In this document: one piece after another, positions 42,582-51,988 of the stretch
Layout: every line of letters begins with the position of its first letter
Position numbering within the stretch: position 1 is the first letter of the stretch
Made by a program: the position numbers and the translations under genes
Assembly (NCBI RefSeq): GCF_900104065.1
Contig: NZ_FNLC01000003.1
Span: 186,001-250,000, forward strand
Length of the DNA: 64,000 nt
From: Natronobacterium texcoconense
GTDB lineage: Archaea > Halobacteriota > Halobacteria > Halobacteriales > Natrialbaceae
Direction of reading: 5' to 3'
The notes under the pieces: generated by a model
What the model saw: only the letters and a program-made list of their open reading frames with translations
Database searches by the model: none
Told to the model about the DNA's origin: nothing

Positions 42582-44990
42582 ATGGCAGCGACGGACGAGG
42601 ATACTCCCTCCATCGAGCATCCGCTTCTCGAGCCCGACTTCCTCGAGCGGCGGCTCTACCAGCTGAAACTCGCAGGCACGGCCGCAGACCACCACACGCT
42701 CGTCTGTCTCCCGACGGGCCTGGGGAAGACGACGGTGAGCCTGCTCGTGACGGCTCGCAGACTCGAGGAGGTCGGCGGGACGTCGCTGATGCTCGCGCCG
42801 ACGAAGCCGCTCGTCCAGCAACACGCGGACTTCTACCGGGAAGCCCTCCAGATCCCCGACGACGAGATCGTCGTCTTCACGGGCGACGTCAACCCGGAGG
42901 ATCGCGCCGAGACCTGGGAGGAAGCGACGGTCGTGATGGCGACGCCGCAGGTGATCGAGAACGACCTCGTCGGCTCACGAATCTCGCTTGCCGACGTCAC
43001 ACACCTCACCTTCGACGAGTGTCACCGCGCGACCGGCGACTACGCCTACAACTACATCGCCGAACGCTACCACGCCGACGCGAAGAAACCGCTCGTGACG
43101 GGGATGTCCGCCTCCCCCGGTGGGGACGAGGAGGCCATCCTCGAGGTCTGTGAGAACCTGGGTATCGAGGAAGTCGAGGTGATGACCGAGGAGGACGCCG
43201 ACGTCTCGGAGTTCACCCACGACACCGACGTCGAGTGGGAACGGATCGACCTCCCCGAGGAGGTACTCGAGATTCGCGACGCCCTCAACGACGTGATCAA
43301 GGACCGCCTCGAGAAACTCAAGGAGATGGGCATCGCGAGTTCGACCCAGCCCGACCAGTCCCAGAAGGAACTGAACGCGATGCGGGCCGAACTCCAGAAG
43401 CTGATCAACAACGACCAGTCCGAGGGGTTCGAAGGGATGTCGATCCACGCGGAGGTGATGAAGCTCCGCCAGGCGGTGACGCTCGTCGAGACCCAGAGCG
43501 TCGAGGCGGTCCGTCGGTACTTCGACCGCCAGCGCAACCAGGCCCGGTCGTCGGGTGCGTCGAAGGCCAGCCAGCGGCTGGTCTCGGACCCCCGCGTCCG
43601 CGAGGCTATGCGCAAGGCCGAGGACTTCGACCAGTTGCACCCGAAGTACCGCAAGAGTCGCATGCTGCTCGCGGAGACGCTCGGCCTCGAGGACGGCGAG
43701 CGCGTGATCGTCTTCACGGAGTCCCGCGACACGGCGGAGGCCCTGACAGACTTCTTGAGCGAGAGTTTCGAGGCCAAGCGGTTCGTCGGCCAGGGCGACC
43801 GCGAGGGCTCCGACGGAATGACCCAGAACGAACAGCAGGACGTTCTGAACGACTTCCGTGCCGGCGAGTTCGAGGTGCTCGTCTCGACCTCCGTCGCCGA
43901 GGAGGGACTCGACGTGCCGGAGGTCGACCTCGTCCTCTTCTACGAACCCGTTCCCACGGCAATCCGCTCGATCCAGCGAAAGGGTCGAACCGGCCGCCAG
44001 TCGGAGGGCCGCGTCGTCGTCCTCATGGCCGAAGACACCCGTGACGAGGCCTACTTCTGGATCTCTCGCCGGCGCGAACAGGAGATGGAAGACGAACTCC
44101 GCGAACTCAAAGGAATGGCCGACGAACTCGAGGAGGAACTGGACGACTCTCAGCAGTCACTCGCCGACTTCGACAGCGGAGCGGAAGTGAAAGACGGCGG
44201 CGACGATCCCGACGCAGTCTCCGACTCTTCCACCGGAAGCGAGGGGGTAGCGGATCCCGGCCTGCAGGAGTTCACCGAGGGCGTCGACGGCGACGCGGAC
44301 GACGTCGAAACCCACGAACCCTCCGCGGAAGGTGAGGCGATCGAAATCGTCGCCGACCAGCGCGAGATGGACGCAAACATCGCCAGGGATCTCTCGAGGC
44401 GAGAAGAGATCGACGTACGACTCGAGACGCTCGAGGTCGGCGACTACGTCTGCTCGGACCGGGTCGTCGTCGAGCGAAAGTCCGTCGCTGACTTCGTCGA
44501 CTCGCTGGTCGGCGGCGACCGCTCGATCTTCGAGCAGGTCGGCGCGATGGCCCGCCACTACTCCCGGCCGATCGTGATCGTCGAGGGCGAAGGGTTGTAC
44601 GAACAGCGGGATATCCACCCGAACGCCATTCGGGGTGCGCTCTCGAGTCTCGCGGTCGACTTCGACGCGAGCGTCCTGCGAACGGAAAGCGAGGAGCGAA
44701 CGACCGAACTGCTGGCCGTGATCGCAGGCCGCGAACAGGAGACCAGCGACCGCGAGGTGTCGGTCCACGGCGAGAAACAGTCGAAGACGCTGGCCGAACA
44801 GCAGGAGTACGTCGTCTCCTCGATCGCCGAAATCGGCCCCGTCACGGCTCGGTCGCTGCTCGAGGAGTTCGGCACCGTCGAGGCGGTAATGATCGCGAGC
44901 GAGGAAGAGTTACAGGAAGCAGAGGGCGTCGGACAGGTGACCGCCGAACGGATGCGAGAGGTTATCGGCAACGAGTACACCGGGCAGTAA
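42582..44990 (+). CDS. hef: Hef helicase/nuclease (FANCM/XPF homologue)
   Basis: An 802-residue fusion typical of archaeal Hef. Residues 1-480 form an SF2 helicase: Walker A LPTGLGKTT with K49, DECH at 145-148, the middle insertion typical of FANCM-like enzymes, and motif VI RSIQRKGRTGRQSEG. A low-complexity acidic linker (residues about 510-585) joins it to an ERCC4/XPF nuclease with the metal site GDYVCSDR (about 621) and VERKSVADF (E631, R632, K633, D637). The C-terminal helix-hairpin-helix (EIGPVTARSLLEEFGTVEAV) binds DNA. Hef cleaves stalled forks and branched DNA. Both active sites look intact. The ATG at 42582 follows a TATA-like TTAACC. Confidence 0.96.
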   Translation: MAATDEDTPSIEHPLLEPDFLERRLYQLKLAGTAADHHTLVCLPTGLGKTTVSLLVTARRLEEVGGTSLMLAPTKPLVQQHADFYREALQIPDDEIVVFTGDVNPEDRAETWEEATVVMATPQVIENDLVGSRISLADVTHLTFDECHRATGDYAYNYIAERYHADAKKPLVTGMSASPGGDEEAILEVCENLGIEEVEVMTEEDADVSEFTHDTDVEWERIDLPEEVLEIRDALNDVIKDRLEKLKEMGIASSTQPDQSQKELNAMRAELQKLINNDQSEGFEGMSIHAEVMKLRQAVTLVETQSVEAVRRYFDRQRNQARSSGASKASQRLVSDPRVREAMRKAEDFDQLHPKYRKSRMLLAETLGLEDGERVIVFTESRDTAEALTDFLSESFEAKRFVGQGDREGSDGMTQNEQQDVLNDFRAGEFEVLVSTSVAEEGLDVPEVDLVLFYEPVPTAIRSIQRKGRTGRQSEGRVVVLMAEDTRDEAYFWISRRREQEMEDELRELKGMADELEEELDDSQQSLADFDSGAEVKDGGDDPDAVSDSSTGSEGVADPGLQEFTEGVDGDADDVETHEPSAEGEAIEIVADQREMDANIARDLSRREEIDVRLETLEVGDYVCSDRVVVERKSVADFVDSLVGGDRSIFEQVGAMARHYSRPIVIVEGEGLYEQRDIHPNAIRGALSSLAVDFDASVLRTESEERTTELLAVIAGREQETSDREVSVHGEKQSKTLAEQQEYVVSSIAEIGPVTARSLLEEFGTVEAVMIASEEELQEAEGVGQVTAERMREVIGNEYTGQ

Positions 44991-45147
44991 CGTCCGTTCG
45001 ACTCGAGGTGCGACGCCTCGTGGGTGGGGAGAATACTGGCTCTGCCGAAGCCCTTAGCGATGAGAAGAATCGACTACTGAATACAGAGCACGGATGTAGC
45101 AAGTCGAGGGTGATGCGAACTGAACAGAAGGGAATCTACTGTTTGGC

Positions 45148-46194
45148 TTATGCACCCTGCCACCGTATCCAGTTTCCATACGATTCGAACTGCGCAATCT
45201 GGGACTCGGTAACATCTCCTTCTTTGAACGTTACTAGCCGGTATGTAGGCCGCCCAAGTCCTTCATCAGGATCAATTGAGAGCCAGTGAACAGGTTGTTC
45301 TGTGCTATGATCGGAAAGAAGTGACCGGAGATCCGCGATCGTACTTTCTTCAAGTTGATAGAGAACGTGTGTGCTGAACACGATGAGATCGGCTTTATTC
45401 GGAGCGGCCAACAGTTGAGTTGGTAATTCAGCAACGGCATCGCCTTCCACGAGAGATGGCTGTTTCTCACGTGCGATGTCAATAGCACCTGTGAGTTGCT
45501 GGTGCCGGCGAAGTTGATTCGGGTGAATCAGGGCATGAAGCCACCGTGCATCCTGTTCTGTGGTTACATCAAGCGTATGTAGATCAATGCCACGCAGGTG
45601 AGTGATTGTTGGAAGGTCCTGAGAAAACGGTGGTCGGTGGTCACCACGTACCTCTGTGGTGATCGTCACGGGGGAATCGCTCTTCCCAATCTCACCAATT
45701 GCATCGAACTCGTATTGGTACTGATCCCAATTCAGGTTCAGTCCTGCACTTGTTCCGATTTCGATTTGAGCTAACAGATTGTGTTCTGCAATTCTGGAGA
45801 CGTGCTCAAACGCCGGAAGGAGGATCGCTGACCGGCCGACATCATTCGTCTGACACCGACGCGTTGCGATTATCGATCGCAGCGTATCCTCGTTTGTTAC
45901 ACAAAAATCCCGGAAGTGAGGGACAGGGTCTTCATCAGGACCGTTTCGGTTACAGGTTGGATAAAACTGGGCAAGTGGATGATCTCTTCCCTGGAGAAGC
46001 AGTGAATGTACCGCTGCAAGCAAGAGTTCTGGCTCGGGTTGACTCACCGATGCTTCTGACGCGATATCAAGAAGGTGATCGTCGGTGGCCGTTGCCTCCG
46101 CTACTGTTGCATACAGTGGACACTTGTCTTCTACCCATCCTGCATATCGTAAGAACGTATCAGAGATATCCACGATTCTAATCGAAGCGGTCAT
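45148..46194 (-). CDS. DUF2332 family protein (possible methyltransferase fold)
   Basis: A 348-residue DUF2332 protein. The central region resembles a SAM-binding fold: LLAQIEIGTSAGLNLNWDQY with EIGTSAGLN as the glycine-rich motif, and later KADLIVFSTHVLYQL. N-terminal YAGWVEDKCPLYATVAEA and LLAAVHSLLLQGRDHPLAQFYP are typical. The gene is less GC-rich and less acidic than its neighbours, with Asn, Gln, Ile and Thr codons ending in A/T, which suggests recent acquisition. The function in vivo is unknown. It lies in an isolated lower-GC patch (about 45.0-46.9 kb) beside a lipoprotein gene. Confidence 0.83.
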   Translation of the reverse strand: MTASIRIVDISDTFLRYAGWVEDKCPLYATVAEATATDDHLLDIASEASVSQPEPELLLAAVHSLLLQGRDHPLAQFYPTCNRNGPDEDPVPHFRDFCVTNEDTLRSIIATRRCQTNDVGRSAILLPAFEHVSRIAEHNLLAQIEIGTSAGLNLNWDQYQYEFDAIGEIGKSDSPVTITTEVRGDHRPPFSQDLPTITHLRGIDLHTLDVTTEQDARWLHALIHPNQLRRHQQLTGAIDIAREKQPSLVEGDAVAELPTQLLAAPNKADLIVFSTHVLYQLEESTIADLRSLLSDHSTEQPVHWLSIDPDEGLGRPTYRLVTFKEGDVTESQIAQFESYGNWIRWQGA

Positions 46195-46427
46195 GTTGTA
46201 AATCCTACCTTCCTAACTCGACGATCTATGGGGACCGTCCACTTTTACTGACCGACCACCACCCCTTCGAATTTCGTTCCCGATTCACTAAATCAGCCGA
46301 TCAGCACACCTGTGAACGTATCATAAACCGTTTGGATAGTCGTTGTCCTGAAGTTGCTCTCTCAGATGGTGGAACGAGAATTTTACCTTCCCCAACTCGT
46401 TATGGGTGCGGTAGGTAACAGAACGAT

Positions 46428-46826
46428 ATGGACTGCGCTCGACGGAAGGTGATACAGTCGGTTTGTCTCGGGAGTGGTTTTGTCGGTATTAGTGGGTGTC
46501 TTGGGAACAGTGAAGCATCGTCAGATAGCGCGTCACAGAACGCGAACAATGGAGCAGATGAGGTCGTAGATGAGCTTCCAGAATATGAGACCGGACCTGA
46601 GGGAGAAGAAGAGTATCGAGATCGATCTGATGAAATCTCAGACGCTCTCTACGACGCGTTATCTGAACAGGACTGGTTCATCGAAACGGGTCGAACTGCC
46701 AGCGGTGCTGAGTGGGTAGTGTTCGTCCGTGTTCACGATATCGAACCGGCAGAAGAGTATGTACCTACGGAATGGGGTGGTATCGATATCGAGGTCGAAA
46801 AAGGAGACTCTCCTGAACCAGAGTAA
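46428..46826 (+). CDS. small Tat-type lipoprotein
   Basis: A 132-residue protein with a short signal (RRKVIQSVCLGSGFVGISGC, lipobox Cys24) and an acidic mature part, GNSEASSDSASQNANNGADE then EGEEEYRDRSDEISDALYDA. The C-terminal half contains DWFIETGRTASGAEWVVFVR, a beta-strand pattern. Base composition is lower in GC than the flanking chromosome, as for the divergent DUF2332 gene, so both may have arrived together. The function is unknown. Confidence 0.72.
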   Translation: MDCARRKVIQSVCLGSGFVGISGCLGNSEASSDSASQNANNGADEVVDELPEYETGPEGEEEYRDRSDEISDALYDALSEQDWFIETGRTASGAEWVVFVRVHDIEPAEEYVPTEWGGIDIEVEKGDSPEPE

Positions 46827-47020
46827 AAAACACGGAACAAACGGGGCAGAATCTGACGATTAATGGGCAGACTAACGATTTAAGTCTCGTGTCGCATTCT
46901 CGCCCTGTGTTCAGTACGGCTACCGAAGCCTCTCACCAAAGCTGGATTTCAGCAGAGCCAGGGGACTGGTGACGAAGAGAGAGTACGAACGCGAGTTAGG
47001 AAGCAGCGAGACGGAGACGG

Positions 47021-47689
47021 TCAGCGGAGCGTGTTCAACGTCTCGCTCGCCTCACGTGCGGCCTCGAGACACTCTTTTGCGTACCGCGGATCGTCGGCTG
47101 CCGCGGCTTCGGCGGCGAACCGCTCGAGGGCTTTCTGGAGCGAGTCGTGGGCATACTCGAGGTCGCCGTCGAACGATCGACGCGAGCCGTTGCGATCGGG
47201 CGCGGGAGACGGACGAGCGGATCGAGACTCGGAGTGCGAGGCGGCCCCGTTCGTTCGGGCCGGCTCGTTCGCGCCGGTCTGGGATGGCTGGGGCTCCTCG
47301 GTACTCGATCGTTCCTGAAGGCGATCTCGAGCACGGTCGCCGAGACTTGCGTCGTCGCTGTCGTCGCTCTCGGCGTCTACTGGCGTCGATCCAGTAGCGC
47401 CCGCGTCGCCGGCCTCGGGTTCGTTGGGTTCGTTTGCGGCCTCCTCGGCAGGCTGGGCCTCGAGGTCAGTGCCCTGGACGGCGTCCGGGTTGCCGTGACA
47501 GCTCGGACAGAAGGTGACGCCGTTTTCCTTGAACAGTGGGTCGCCACAGGTCCCACAGTGGGCGTTCGTCATGGTCGCACCCTTCAACAGGAGGTCGCTC
47601 ATCCGCTGGGTGGCCTCCCGTTCGGCCTTGTCGCGTTCGTACTTCTCGCGAAGCTTCTCGCGTTCGGCTTCCTTGTCGAAGTCGCTCAT
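47021..47689 (-). CDS. Sjogren's syndrome/scleroderma autoantigen 1 family zinc-ribbon protein
   Basis: A 222-residue protein. The N-terminal half contains a basic helix EREKLREKYERDKAEREATQ, the family segment LLLKGATMTNAHC and a zinc ribbon CGTCGDPLFKENGVTFCPSC (residues about 45-64). This pattern defines the autoantigen p27-like family shared with eukaryotes. The middle is an acidic, Ala/Glu-rich linker, and the C-terminus is a helix (LERFAAEAAAADDPRYAKEC) ending SETLNTLR. It is probably a nucleic-acid or protein scaffold; the archaeal role is unknown. The start is either ATG 47695 or 47689 (MSDFDKEA). Confidence 0.85.
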   Translation of the reverse strand: MSDFDKEAEREKLREKYERDKAEREATQRMSDLLLKGATMTNAHCGTCGDPLFKENGVTFCPSCHGNPDAVQGTDLEAQPAEEAANEPNEPEAGDAGATGSTPVDAESDDSDDASLGDRARDRLQERSSTEEPQPSQTGANEPARTNGAASHSESRSARPSPAPDRNGSRRSFDGDLEYAHDSLQKALERFAAEAAAADDPRYAKECLEAAREASETLNTLR

Positions 47690-47794
47690 ATTCATCTAGA
47701 CGGGTTTGAGGGTCGAAAAGGCTACGACCTCGGTACCCGGTTCGTCGGCGGGATCGACGACGAATATTTGTTCCAGTGAGAGAAAGACAACAAC

Positions 47795-49177
47795 ATGACT
47801 GGTCCCTGGTCTGACGGTACTGGCGACGGCTGGCCACGACGTACCGTCCTGGCGACTGCCCTCCTCGGTACTGGCGGCTGTCTGGCCGAACCAGAATCGA
47901 ACGACACCGACGAGATCGAAGAGTCGGACGGAGACTCGAGCGATGGTACCGCCGAGTCGAACGAAGCCGCGACCGAGTACGACGATTCCTGGCCGGCGTT
48001 CGGCTTCGACGCAACGAACGTGGGGCACAGTCCGGATGCAGTCGGGCCGACGACGGGGGAAGTCGCGTGGGTCGTCGATGGCGGAACACCCACGATGAAC
48101 TGTTCACCGATCGTCGCCGACGGAACGGTGTATACGGCCGCGACGGGCGGCGACGGAGGGTTGTTCGCGATCGATCCTGTATCGGGGTCTGTCCACTGGG
48201 AGTTTGAAACCGACGGCTACGCGAGCAGCGCATCCGGATTCGACGGCGAACGGTGTTACGTCGGGACGTGGGACCACCGGTTTCACGCCATCGACGCCCA
48301 CACCGGAGAAGAAGTGTGGACGATCGAACCGGGCCACCGCTTTGGCGACTCGTCGCCAGCCGTCGTCGACGGTGTCGTCTACGTCGGTAGCTACGGCGAC
48401 GCGCCGATGGTCGTCTCGGGACCCGAAGACGAAGAACGGTTCGAGACACCCGCGATCCTCGCACTCGAGGCCGAGACGGGCGAGGAGCGGTGGCGATACG
48501 ACGCGTTCGACGAACGCGACAGTATCAGTTCGTCGCCTGCGGTCGCTGGCGGAACAGTCTCCGTCGTAACACCGACGGGCGAATTGCTCGCCCTCGACGC
48601 AGCCAACGGAACCGAACGCTGGCGGCGCGACCTGGACGCCCACAGCGACTCGTCGCCGGCGGTCACCGGCGGCGTCGTCTACTGTCCAGCGGGACGGACA
48701 GTCGACGAATCCGACGTTCGCGGCGGTCTGTGGGCGCTCGAGGCGGAGACGGGTGAACCGCTGTGGTCGACGGAAATCGACGACGTGAGTCTGCGAACGT
48801 CACCGGCGATCGCCGACGGCGTCGTCTACCTGGCAGGGTCGACGAGAGAAGTGTGCCCCGGGCTCGCGGAGGACTGCGAACCGTCGTCGTCGGGAACGCT
48901 CTACGCGATCGACGCAGACACAGGCGAGACACAGTGGACCGCCGATCTCGAGCCGGATACCCGTTCGTCACCGGCGGTCGCGGACGGAACGGTCTACGTC
49001 GGTAACGGGACGACGGTATCGGCGATAGACGTCGACGGGGAGACGAACTTCCAGGTCGATCTCGGCACCGCCGAAGAAGCCGACGACGTGCGGTATCTCG
49101 ACTCGAGTCCGGCCGTTGCCGACGGCCGTGCGTACGTGGGGGCGAACGACGGCCAGTTGTACGCGATCGGGAAGTAG
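47795..49177 (+). CDS. PQQ-type beta-propeller lipoprotein (small)
   Basis: A 460-residue protein with a twin-arginine lipoprotein signal (PRRTVLATALLGTGGC, Cys29), an acidic linker and a propeller of about seven or eight PQQ-like repeats. The repeats include TVYTAATGGDGGLFAIDPVS, GEEVWTIEPGHRFGDSSPAV, GEERWRYDAF, GTERWRRDLDAHSDSSPAVT, ETGEPLWSTEI and GETQWTADLEPDTRSSPAVA. It probably faces the outside and binds a ligand or partner protein. The larger propeller at 40065 is a relative of the same class; neither has an obvious catalytic residue set. Confidence 0.87.
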   Translation: MTGPWSDGTGDGWPRRTVLATALLGTGGCLAEPESNDTDEIEESDGDSSDGTAESNEAATEYDDSWPAFGFDATNVGHSPDAVGPTTGEVAWVVDGGTPTMNCSPIVADGTVYTAATGGDGGLFAIDPVSGSVHWEFETDGYASSASGFDGERCYVGTWDHRFHAIDAHTGEEVWTIEPGHRFGDSSPAVVDGVVYVGSYGDAPMVVSGPEDEERFETPAILALEAETGEERWRYDAFDERDSISSSPAVAGGTVSVVTPTGELLALDAANGTERWRRDLDAHSDSSPAVTGGVVYCPAGRTVDESDVRGGLWALEAETGEPLWSTEIDDVSLRTSPAIADGVVYLAGSTREVCPGLAEDCEPSSSGTLYAIDADTGETQWTADLEPDTRSSPAVADGTVYVGNGTTVSAIDVDGETNFQVDLGTAEEADDVRYLDSSPAVADGRAYVGANDGQLYAIGK

Positions 49178-49181
49178 CGCC

Positions 49182-49616
49182 CTACTCCGTCCGGCGATAC
49201 ATCCCCTTCGAGGCCGGCCGAGTCTCCTCGTAGCCGAACCGTTCGTAGAAGCCGTCGACGTCCGCCATCAGGTTCACGTAGGCGTTCGGCGGCGCCGTCT
49301 CCTCGATGTAGGCCTCGAGGTGTTCCATGATCCGCGTCCCCAGCCCCTGGCGCTGGTGGTCCGGATGGACGGCCATGTCCGAGATGTGGTAGACGGTGCC
49401 GCCGTCGCCGACGATCCGACCCATGCCGACGACCTCGTCGGTCGGTTCGTGGACCGCGACGACGCCGTAGACCGAGTTCGGGAGGCCGCGTTCGATTCCC
49501 TCGAGCGACCGGGGAGACATCCCGGCAACCTCGCGCAAGTGGGCGAACGTCTCGGGGTCGGGGAGGTTCTCGCGGATCGCGTACGGGTCCGATCGCGTCT
49601 CGTCGCTGTCGCTCAT
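49182..49616 (-). CDS. GNAT family N-acetyltransferase
   Basis: A 144-residue acetyltransferase of the GNAT fold. The acetyl-CoA-binding motif is HPDHQRQGLGTRIMEHL (residues about 87-103, with the R/Q-x-x-G-x-G/A pattern). The central beta-hairpin is VYGVVAVHEPTDEVVGMGRI. The C-terminus NLMADVDGFYERFGYEETRP has the tyrosine-containing helix that helps catalysis in many GNATs. The substrate is unknown; small-molecule or N-terminal protein acetylation is possible. It converges with the propeller gene before it, four bases apart. Confidence 0.88.
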   Translation of the reverse strand: MSDSDETRSDPYAIRENLPDPETFAHLREVAGMSPRSLEGIERGLPNSVYGVVAVHEPTDEVVGMGRIVGDGGTVYHISDMAVHPDHQRQGLGTRIMEHLEAYIEETAPPNAYVNLMADVDGFYERFGYEETRPASKGMYRRTE

Positions 49617-49667
49617 ATCGGGAGGCTCGTTCGAAACGAAAAGGTGGTATCGGTTCGCAGGCGTCGG

Positions 49668-50129
49668 TTACTCGAGTGCCCGTTCCACGGCGTCGACCGC
49701 GGCTTCGGGCGTTTCGACGGTCTCGAGGGTGATCTCGGCTTCGAGCGCCGAAACGTCGTGGGTCTCGAGGCCCACCACGGGACGGTCGTAGATGCCGGCA
49801 AAGCCGATTTCGGTGAGCGTGCCGACGCCGCCGGCGAGTGCGATCACTGCGTCGCCGTTCAGGGCGACGAGGGCGTTTCGGGCGTGACCGAGGCCGGTTG
49901 CGATCGGGACGTCGACGTACTCGTTGGCTCCCGCTCTGCGTTCGCCGGGGAGGATGCCGATGGTCGTTCCACCCTCGGCTTTCGCCCCGCAACAGACGGC
50001 CGCCATCGTCCCGCCGCGGCCGCCACAGACGACCGTGTGATCGCGCGCGCCGAGTTCGCGCCCGACCGCTTCGGCGCGGTCCGCCTGTTCGTCGGTAATC
50101 GTCCCGCCGCCGATGACGCTCACTCGCAT
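49668..50129 (-). CDS. LOG/TIGR00725-like nucleotide-binding protein
   Basis: A 153-residue protein of the lysine decarboxylase-like (LOG) superfamily, TIGR00725 type. It has the N-terminal MRVSVIGGG strand, CGGRGGTMAAVCCGAKAEGG and the family motif GGVGTLTEIGFA, in which GGxGTxxE forms the nucleotide or phosphoribose site. Related proteins include cytokinin riboside 5'-monophosphate phosphoribohydrolases, but small single-domain homologues of this type have uncertain substrates. The start at 50129 begins directly with the first strand; an in-frame start lies nine codons upstream (50156). It is in line with the GNAT gene. Confidence 0.83.
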   Translation of the reverse strand: MRVSVIGGGTITDEQADRAEAVGRELGARDHTVVCGGRGGTMAAVCCGAKAEGGTTIGILPGERRAGANEYVDVPIATGLGHARNALVALNGDAVIALAGGVGTLTEIGFAGIYDRPVVGLETHDVSALEAEITLETVETPEAAVDAVERALE

Positions 50130-50291
50130 ACTCGGACGAGCGTGGTCCTCGTTCATGGTCGATTCGATCGAGTCGGGAAACGAGAGCGACAGACAGAGGT
50201 TCGACGTTCGACGAAATAATCCTCGTCATACCCCTCAAAAATAGGAATTTTCGACGGATTTAACGCACAGGGAAGCGACCGTTTACGTGGT

Positions 50292-51206
50292 ATGACGAAA
50301 GTTAGCGTGGTCGGCGCGGCCGGGACGGTCGGGGCCGCCGCTGCCTACAACATCGCGCTTCGGGACATCGCAGACGAACTCGTGCTCGTCGACATTCCGG
50401 ACAAGGAAGACGACACGATTGGACAGGCTGCCGACGTCAACCACGGCGCAGCCTACGACGGAAACACGACGGTCCGACAGGGCGGCTACGCCGATACGGA
50501 GGGATCGGACGTCGTCGTCATCACGGCCGGCATCCCGCGCCAGCCAGGACAGACCCGCATCGATCTGGCGGGCGACAACGCTCCGATCATGGAGGACATC
50601 GGCTCCTCGATCGCCGAGCACAACGACGACTTCATCACCGTCACCACGTCGAACCCGGTCGACCTGCTGAACCGACACCTCTACGAGACGGGCGACCGCG
50701 CCCGCGAGAAAGTGGTCGGCTTCGGCGGCCGACTCGACTCCGCCCGGTTCCGCTACGTCATCAGCAAGCGGTTCGACGCACCCGTTCAGAACGTCGAAGC
50801 GACCATCCTCGGCGAGCACGGCGACGCCCAGGTGCCCGCCTTCTCGAAGGTCCGCGTCGACGGTCAGGACCTCGAGTTCGACGACGACGAGAAAGAAGAC
50901 CTGCTCGAGGAGCTCCAGACCTCCGCGATGAACGTCATCGAGAAGAAAGGTGCCACGCAGTGGGGCCCCGCCACGGGTGTCGGCCACACGGTCGAGGCCA
51001 TCCTGCGGGATACGGGCGAGGTGCTGCCCTGCAGCGTCAAACTCGAGGGCGAGTACGGTCACGAGGACACCGCCTTCGGCGTCCCCTGTAAGCTCGGCTC
51101 CGACGGCGTCGAGGAGATCGTCGAGTGGGACCTCACCGGGTTCGAGCGCAACGAGCTCGGCGAGGCCGCGGAGAAGCTCTCCGAACAGTACGACAAGGTT
51201 TCGTAG
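50292..51206 (+). CDS. mdh: malate dehydrogenase (lactate/malate dehydrogenase family)
   Basis: A 304-residue NAD(H)-dependent malate dehydrogenase of the lactate/malate superfamily. The Rossmann motif GAAGTVGAA (8-16) binds NAD. The substrate-specificity loop reads [13 protein letters not shown] with Arg in the position that favours malate over lactate. [14 protein letters not shown] and the catalytic GEHGD follow in the usual order. Haloarchaeal malate dehydrogenases are tetrameric and need high salt; many acidic surface residues are present. The enzyme feeds the TCA cycle. It is a single gene with its own promoter (AT-rich TCAAAAATAGGAATTTTC upstream). Confidence 0.96.
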   Translation: MTKVSVVGAAGTVGAAAAYNIALRDIADELVLVDIPDKEDDTIGQAADVNHGAAYDGNTTVRQGGYADTEGSDVVVITAGIPRQPGQTRIDLAGDNAPIMEDIGSSIAEHNDDFITVTTSNPVDLLNRHLYETGDRAREKVVGFGGRLDSARFRYVISKRFDAPVQNVEATILGEHGDAQVPAFSKVRVDGQDLEFDDDEKEDLLEELQTSAMNVIEKKGATQWGPATGVGHTVEAILRDTGEVLPCSVKLEGEYGHEDTAFGVPCKLGSDGVEEIVEWDLTGFERNELGEAAEKLSEQYDKVS

Positions 51207-51321
51207 ACTGCGTCCCTCAATAGGCGAGATTATTTTCCGCGGAGCGCAGTAGCGTCGACCTCACTCCTCCAGCAGCGGTCGAACCGAAACGACCAATTGG
51301 CGTTTCGAACTATCTCCTCGA

Positions 51322-51984
51322 GTGACATCGTACGATGCGGTGCTGTTCGACAACGACGGGATCCTCGTCGAGCCCCCACCGGTCGATACGCAGACCGAAG
51401 CCACGCGAACCGCGTTCGGCGAGGTAGGTGTCGACGAGCCCGATCCGGAGCACGTCGCCGCAGTCGTCGACGGCGTACCCGTCGATCGACTGAACGAGAT
51501 CTGTGCAGCCTACGACCTCGAGCGCGAGCGGTTCTGGGCTGCTCGGGAATACTACGACGAGCAGTCCCAGTTGACGGAGTTTCGGGACGGGACGCGGCGT
51601 TCGTACAGCGATACCGGCGTCGTCGACGACCTCGAGGTCCCCTGTGGCGTGGTGAGTAACAACCATCACAGCACTCTCGAGTTCGTACTGGAGTACTTCG
51701 ACCTGGAGGAGAGCTTCGACACCTACTACGGCCGCGAGAAGACGATCGAGAGCCTCGAGTTGAAGAAACCGAACACACACTACCTCGAGCGTGCGCTGAC
51801 AGATCTCGAGGTCGATTCCGCGCTGTACGTCGGCGACAGCGAAAGCGACGTCGTCGCCGCCCAGCGAGCCGGCCTCGAGTCGGTCTTCGTCCGGCGGTCA
51901 CACTGTCAGGACGTCGACCTCGAGGTCACGCCGACCTACGAGGTCGAGGATCTGCACGGGGTGAAGCGGCTGGTCCAGGGATAG
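51322..51984 (+). CDS. HAD superfamily hydrolase
   Basis: A 220-residue HAD phosphatase with a GTG start. The catalytic motif DNDGILVEPPP has the nucleophile and acid D10 and D12; motif II is VVSNNHHS (Ser/Asn), motif III is the Lys in ELKKPNTHYL, and motif IV is GDSESDVVAAQRAG with its acidic pair. The cap domain lies between motifs I and II. The substrate is unknown, and the fold is shared by phosphoglycolate and similar phosphatases. It follows mdh by about 115 bases in the same direction and converges with the P450 gene, stops almost touching. Confidence 0.86.
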   Translation: MTSYDAVLFDNDGILVEPPPVDTQTEATRTAFGEVGVDEPDPEHVAAVVDGVPVDRLNEICAAYDLERERFWAAREYYDEQSQLTEFRDGTRRSYSDTGVVDDLEVPCGVVSNNHHSTLEFVLEYFDLEESFDTYYGREKTIESLELKKPNTHYLERALTDLEVDSALYVGDSESDVVAAQRAGLESVFVRRSHCQDVDLEVTPTYEVEDLHGVKRLVQG

Positions 51985-51988
51985 GGAG

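Noticed and set aside
44991-47020. Possible genomic island with direct repeats at the borders of the lower-GC patch
   Set aside because: I looked for matching sequence near 45030 and near 46920 and found only short partial similarity (CTGGCTCTGC against GCAGAGCCAG, inverted), too weak to call attachment sites.
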